From Halococcus salifodinae DSM 8989 (lineage in GTDB: Archaea; Halobacteriota; Halobacteria; Halobacteriales; Halococcaceae), in contig NZ_AOME01000051.1 of NCBI RefSeq assembly GCF_000336935.1, positions 1 to 64,000 on the forward strand: a stretch of DNA of 64,000 bases, written 5' to 3'. This document shows, one piece after another, positions 62,234 through 64,000 of this stretch. Under the pieces are notes generated by a model. The model worked only from the letters and a program-made list of their open reading frames with translations. It ran no database searches and was not told the origin of the DNA. A program made the position numbers and the translations under genes. The stretch's first letter is position 1. Each line of letters starts with the position of its first letter.

Positions 62234-62936
62234 CACCGAGGAAGGGGCGGCGACGCCGGCCCCCGCCACGGACCTGCTCGCGGCGTCGCCGGCGACGGCG
62301 TACTTCTGGGGCCGGGTCGCGGGCGACGGCGACCTCTCTCGCAACAGTGTGACCGTGCGCGCGGGCGACGACACCGCGGCCGACGCGCTGGCGGCGGTCG
62401 CGGGCGCGAACCGAACCGACCACCGGGTCGCGGCGCGCGAATCGGCCCACGACGCGTCGATCGTCCGATACGAGGACGAGTACGAACTCCAGGTGATCGG
62501 CGCGCCCGCCGAGCGCGCCAGCGCGGCACTCGGACTCCCGATCGACGGCCAGGCCGGCGGCTACCGATTCGACGCGTTCGCCGACCACCGCGCGCCGCTC
62601 GTTCGGGGGCTGCTCGAAGCCTGCGGCACCGTCTGCTTCCGGGAGTCAGCGGGGAGGGTCGGAATCTCGTTCGTCCACGACGACGAGCGCCTGCTCGAAA
62701 CGGTCCGCTCGCTCCTCGACGCCGCCGATCCACACGTTCCGACCGACGACCTCGCCAAAAGCTCCTCGGGCGGGTACTGGTTCGGGCTGGCGGACGACGC
62801 CGATGTCGCCGGATTCGCCCAGTGGGTGTACGCCGGGAGCGACGTGTCGGGACTCTACTCCGAGAATCGACGCCGGAAGCTCCGCCGGAGCGTCGAACGC
62901 GCAACCGGCGGCGACGTCGGAGAGCTCTCGGGATGA
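62226..62936 (+). CDS. Cobalamin-operon protein with LAGLIDADG-like fold
   Basis: 236 residues. Two motifs about 100 residues apart resemble the LAGLIDADG helices of homing endonucleases: YFWGRVAGDGDL (26-37) and LVRGLLEACGTVCF (125-138). The C-terminal FAQWVYAGSDVSGLYSENRR (197-216) resembles the F-x-x-W-L-Y-x-x-A closing element. In motif 1 the catalytic-position Asp is kept (D34); in motif 2 it is Cys (C133). Haloarchaeal genomes annotate the gene here simply as cobalamin biosynthesis protein. A DNA-binding or scaffold role is inferred. Confidence 0.7.
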   Translation: MSDTEEGAATPAPATDLLAASPATAYFWGRVAGDGDLSRNSVTVRAGDDTAADALAAVAGANRTDHRVAARESAHDASIVRYEDEYELQVIGAPAERASAALGLPIDGQAGGYRFDAFADHRAPLVRGLLEACGTVCFRESAGRVGISFVHDDERLLETVRSLLDAADPHVPTDDLAKSSSGGYWFGLADDADVAGFAQWVYAGSDVSGLYSENRRRKLRRSVERATGGDVGELSG

Positions 62937-64000
62937 CCGCGAGCGCGCAGGCCGCCCCCGCAGGACTCGACGACGAGGCGGTACTGCTGGTCGGTCACGG
63001 CTCCCGGCGCGAGAAGTCGAACGAGCAGGTCCGCGAGCTCGCCAGTGGGATGGAAGACCGACTGGGCGTCCCGGTCGACGTCGGCTTTCTCGAACTCGCC
63101 GCACCGTCGATCGACGAGGCGATCGCGGGGCTCGCCCCGGCGGTGTCGCGAGTTACGGTCGTCCAGCTCTCGCTGTTCGCCGCGAGCCACGTCAAAAACG
63201 ACGTACCGCTCGCCGTCGAACGTGCCCGCTCGGCACACCCCGATCTGACGCTGCACAACGGCTCGCATCTCGGCGTCCATCCCGCGATCGTCGATCTGCT
63301 CGACGATCGGGCTGCCGCGGTGGAGGATGGGTTGGAAGCGGATCGCGGGGCCGAGGAGGTCGCGGTCGTGCTCTGTGCGCGCGGGTCCAGCGATCCCGAC
63401 GCCAACGCCGACGTGCACAAGCTGGCACGGCTGCTCTACGAGGGCCGTGCGCTCGATCGGGTCGAGGCGTGTTTCGTCGGTGTCACCGAACCGCGGCTGT
63501 CGGGGGCGCTTCACGCAGTCGCCAAACACCGCCCCGACGCGATCGTCGTGCTGCCGTACATGCTCGGTGACGGCGTGCTCACCCAGCGGATCCGGGACCG
63601 TACTGCGGAGTTCGACGCCGAGTACCCCTACGTCGACGCGGCGGCCGGCGACCCGCTCGGCACCGATCCGCGGTTGCTCGACGTGCTCTGTGATCGGTGG
63701 CAGGCGGCCCGAACCGACAGCGTCGAGATGTCGTGTGACACCTGCAAGTACAAAGTCGAACTCGACGGCTACGAGGAGGACGTCGGCGGTGCGCGCGCGA
63801 TGCTTCGTGCGCTCACCCACCAGGAATCCCACGCCGACCGCGAGAGCGTCGACGACGATCCCCACGCCCACGACGCGCCCGCAAAACACGTCGCGGTCTG
63901 TACGAACCAGACCTGCGCCGCCGACGGCGCGCCCGCGGTGCTCGAACGGCTCCGACAGGCGGCCCGCGACTCCGCAGCCTGCGACGCCCGAATCACCCGC
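62933..64000 (+). CDS. cbiX: Sirohydrochlorin cobaltochelatase CbiX, ferredoxin fusion (3' truncated by window end)
   Basis: 356 residues visible; the frame is open at the window edge. N-terminal CbiX repeats: VLLVGHGSRREKSNEQVREL (about 18-37), VVQLSLFAASHVKNDVP and LHNGSHLGVHPAI, then VVLCARGSSDPDANADVH for the second half. After about 265 comes MSCDTCKYKVELDGYEED, a His/Asp-rich stretch HADRESVDDDPHAHDAPAKH and VAVCTNQTCAADGAPAVL, the start of a thioredoxin-like 2Fe-2S ferredoxin. It inserts cobalt into sirohydrochlorin. ATGA overlap with the previous gene. Confidence 0.92.
   Translation, partial: MTASAQAAPAGLDDEAVLLVGHGSRREKSNEQVRELASGMEDRLGVPVDVGFLELAAPSIDEAIAGLAPAVSRVTVVQLSLFAASHVKNDVPLAVERARSAHPDLTLHNGSHLGVHPAIVDLLDDRAAAVEDGLEADRGAEEVAVVLCARGSSDPDANADVHKLARLLYEGRALDRVEACFVGVTEPRLSGALHAVAKHRPDAIVVLPYMLGDGVLTQRIRDRTAEFDAEYPYVDAAAGDPLGTDPRLLDVLCDRWQAARTDSVEMSCDTCKYKVELDGYEEDVGGARAMLRALTHQESHADRESVDDDPHAHDAPAKHVAVCTNQTCAADGAPAVLERLRQAARDSAACDARITR

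Overview
The window is chromosomal DNA of a halophilic archaeon (class Halobacteria). The basis is high G+C, very acidic predicted proteins, FtsZ1 next to archaeal SecE and Spt5/NusG, PGF-CTERM surface proteins, HTH_10 and PadR-type regulators, leaderless promoters with TATA elements about 27 bases before the start codon, and the anaerobic (cbi-type) cobalamin pathway with a CbiX chelatase. The genus is not settled by the sequence; Halococcus is only a weak guess. The first 16 bases are the Nextera/Tn5 mosaic-end adapter, so the left edge is a raw contig end.

1-14.8 kb holds the 3' end of dtdA, then ftsZ1, secE and nusG, with a beta-helix PGF-CTERM surface-protein gene on the opposite strand between ftsZ1 and secE. 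A lipoprotein, an erythromycin-esterase-like enzyme, a PHP protein, a second beta-helix surface protein, a membrane hydrolase, PncC/CinA amidohydrolase, an aminotransferase, an SDR, endonuclease V, an AN1-finger rhomboid protease and a DUF5788 protein follow. 14.9-20.6 kb holds a three-domain D-lactate dehydrogenase, an auxin-efflux-type carrier, a frameshifted lipoprotein gene and a GAF plus mini-HTH gene pair.

20.7-30.4 kb is a histidine-utilisation locus. hutU-hutG-hutI-hutH overlap in one operon, with an NhaC-type antiporter, an HTH_10 regulator and a YjiH-type membrane protein beside them. 30.4-36 kb has a cupin/reductase pair, the lactate-utilisation genes lutC and a lutB-lutA fusion, and an aldo/keto reductase. 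36.2-39.8 kb is a five-gene cluster behind a perfect DtxR-type iron box: a siderophore-binding lipoprotein, a flavoprotein and three uncharacterised proteins, with no permease or ATPase. It abuts a single-chain type IIG/IIL restriction-modification enzyme whose specificity domain is AT-rich and looks swapped in.

44-56 kb contains housekeeping and small genes (Nudix, glycosyltransferase, regulators, aldo/keto reductase, epimerase, phosphodiesterase, inorganic pyrophosphatase, RosR-like PadR regulator). Intergenic spaces here and at 9.7 and 11.2 kb carry at least two families of modular, hairpin-rich dispersed repeats. 56.4-64 kb is a cobalamin operon: cbiT, cbiL, cbiF, cbiG, two cbiH copies, a ferredoxin, a LAGLIDADG-like protein and cbiX (running off the edge), with a divergent HTH regulator. 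Its most unusual member is the LAGLIDADG-like protein, which appears to have lost one of two catalytic acidic residues and may be a domesticated homing-endonuclease fold. No tRNA, rRNA or CRISPR array was found.
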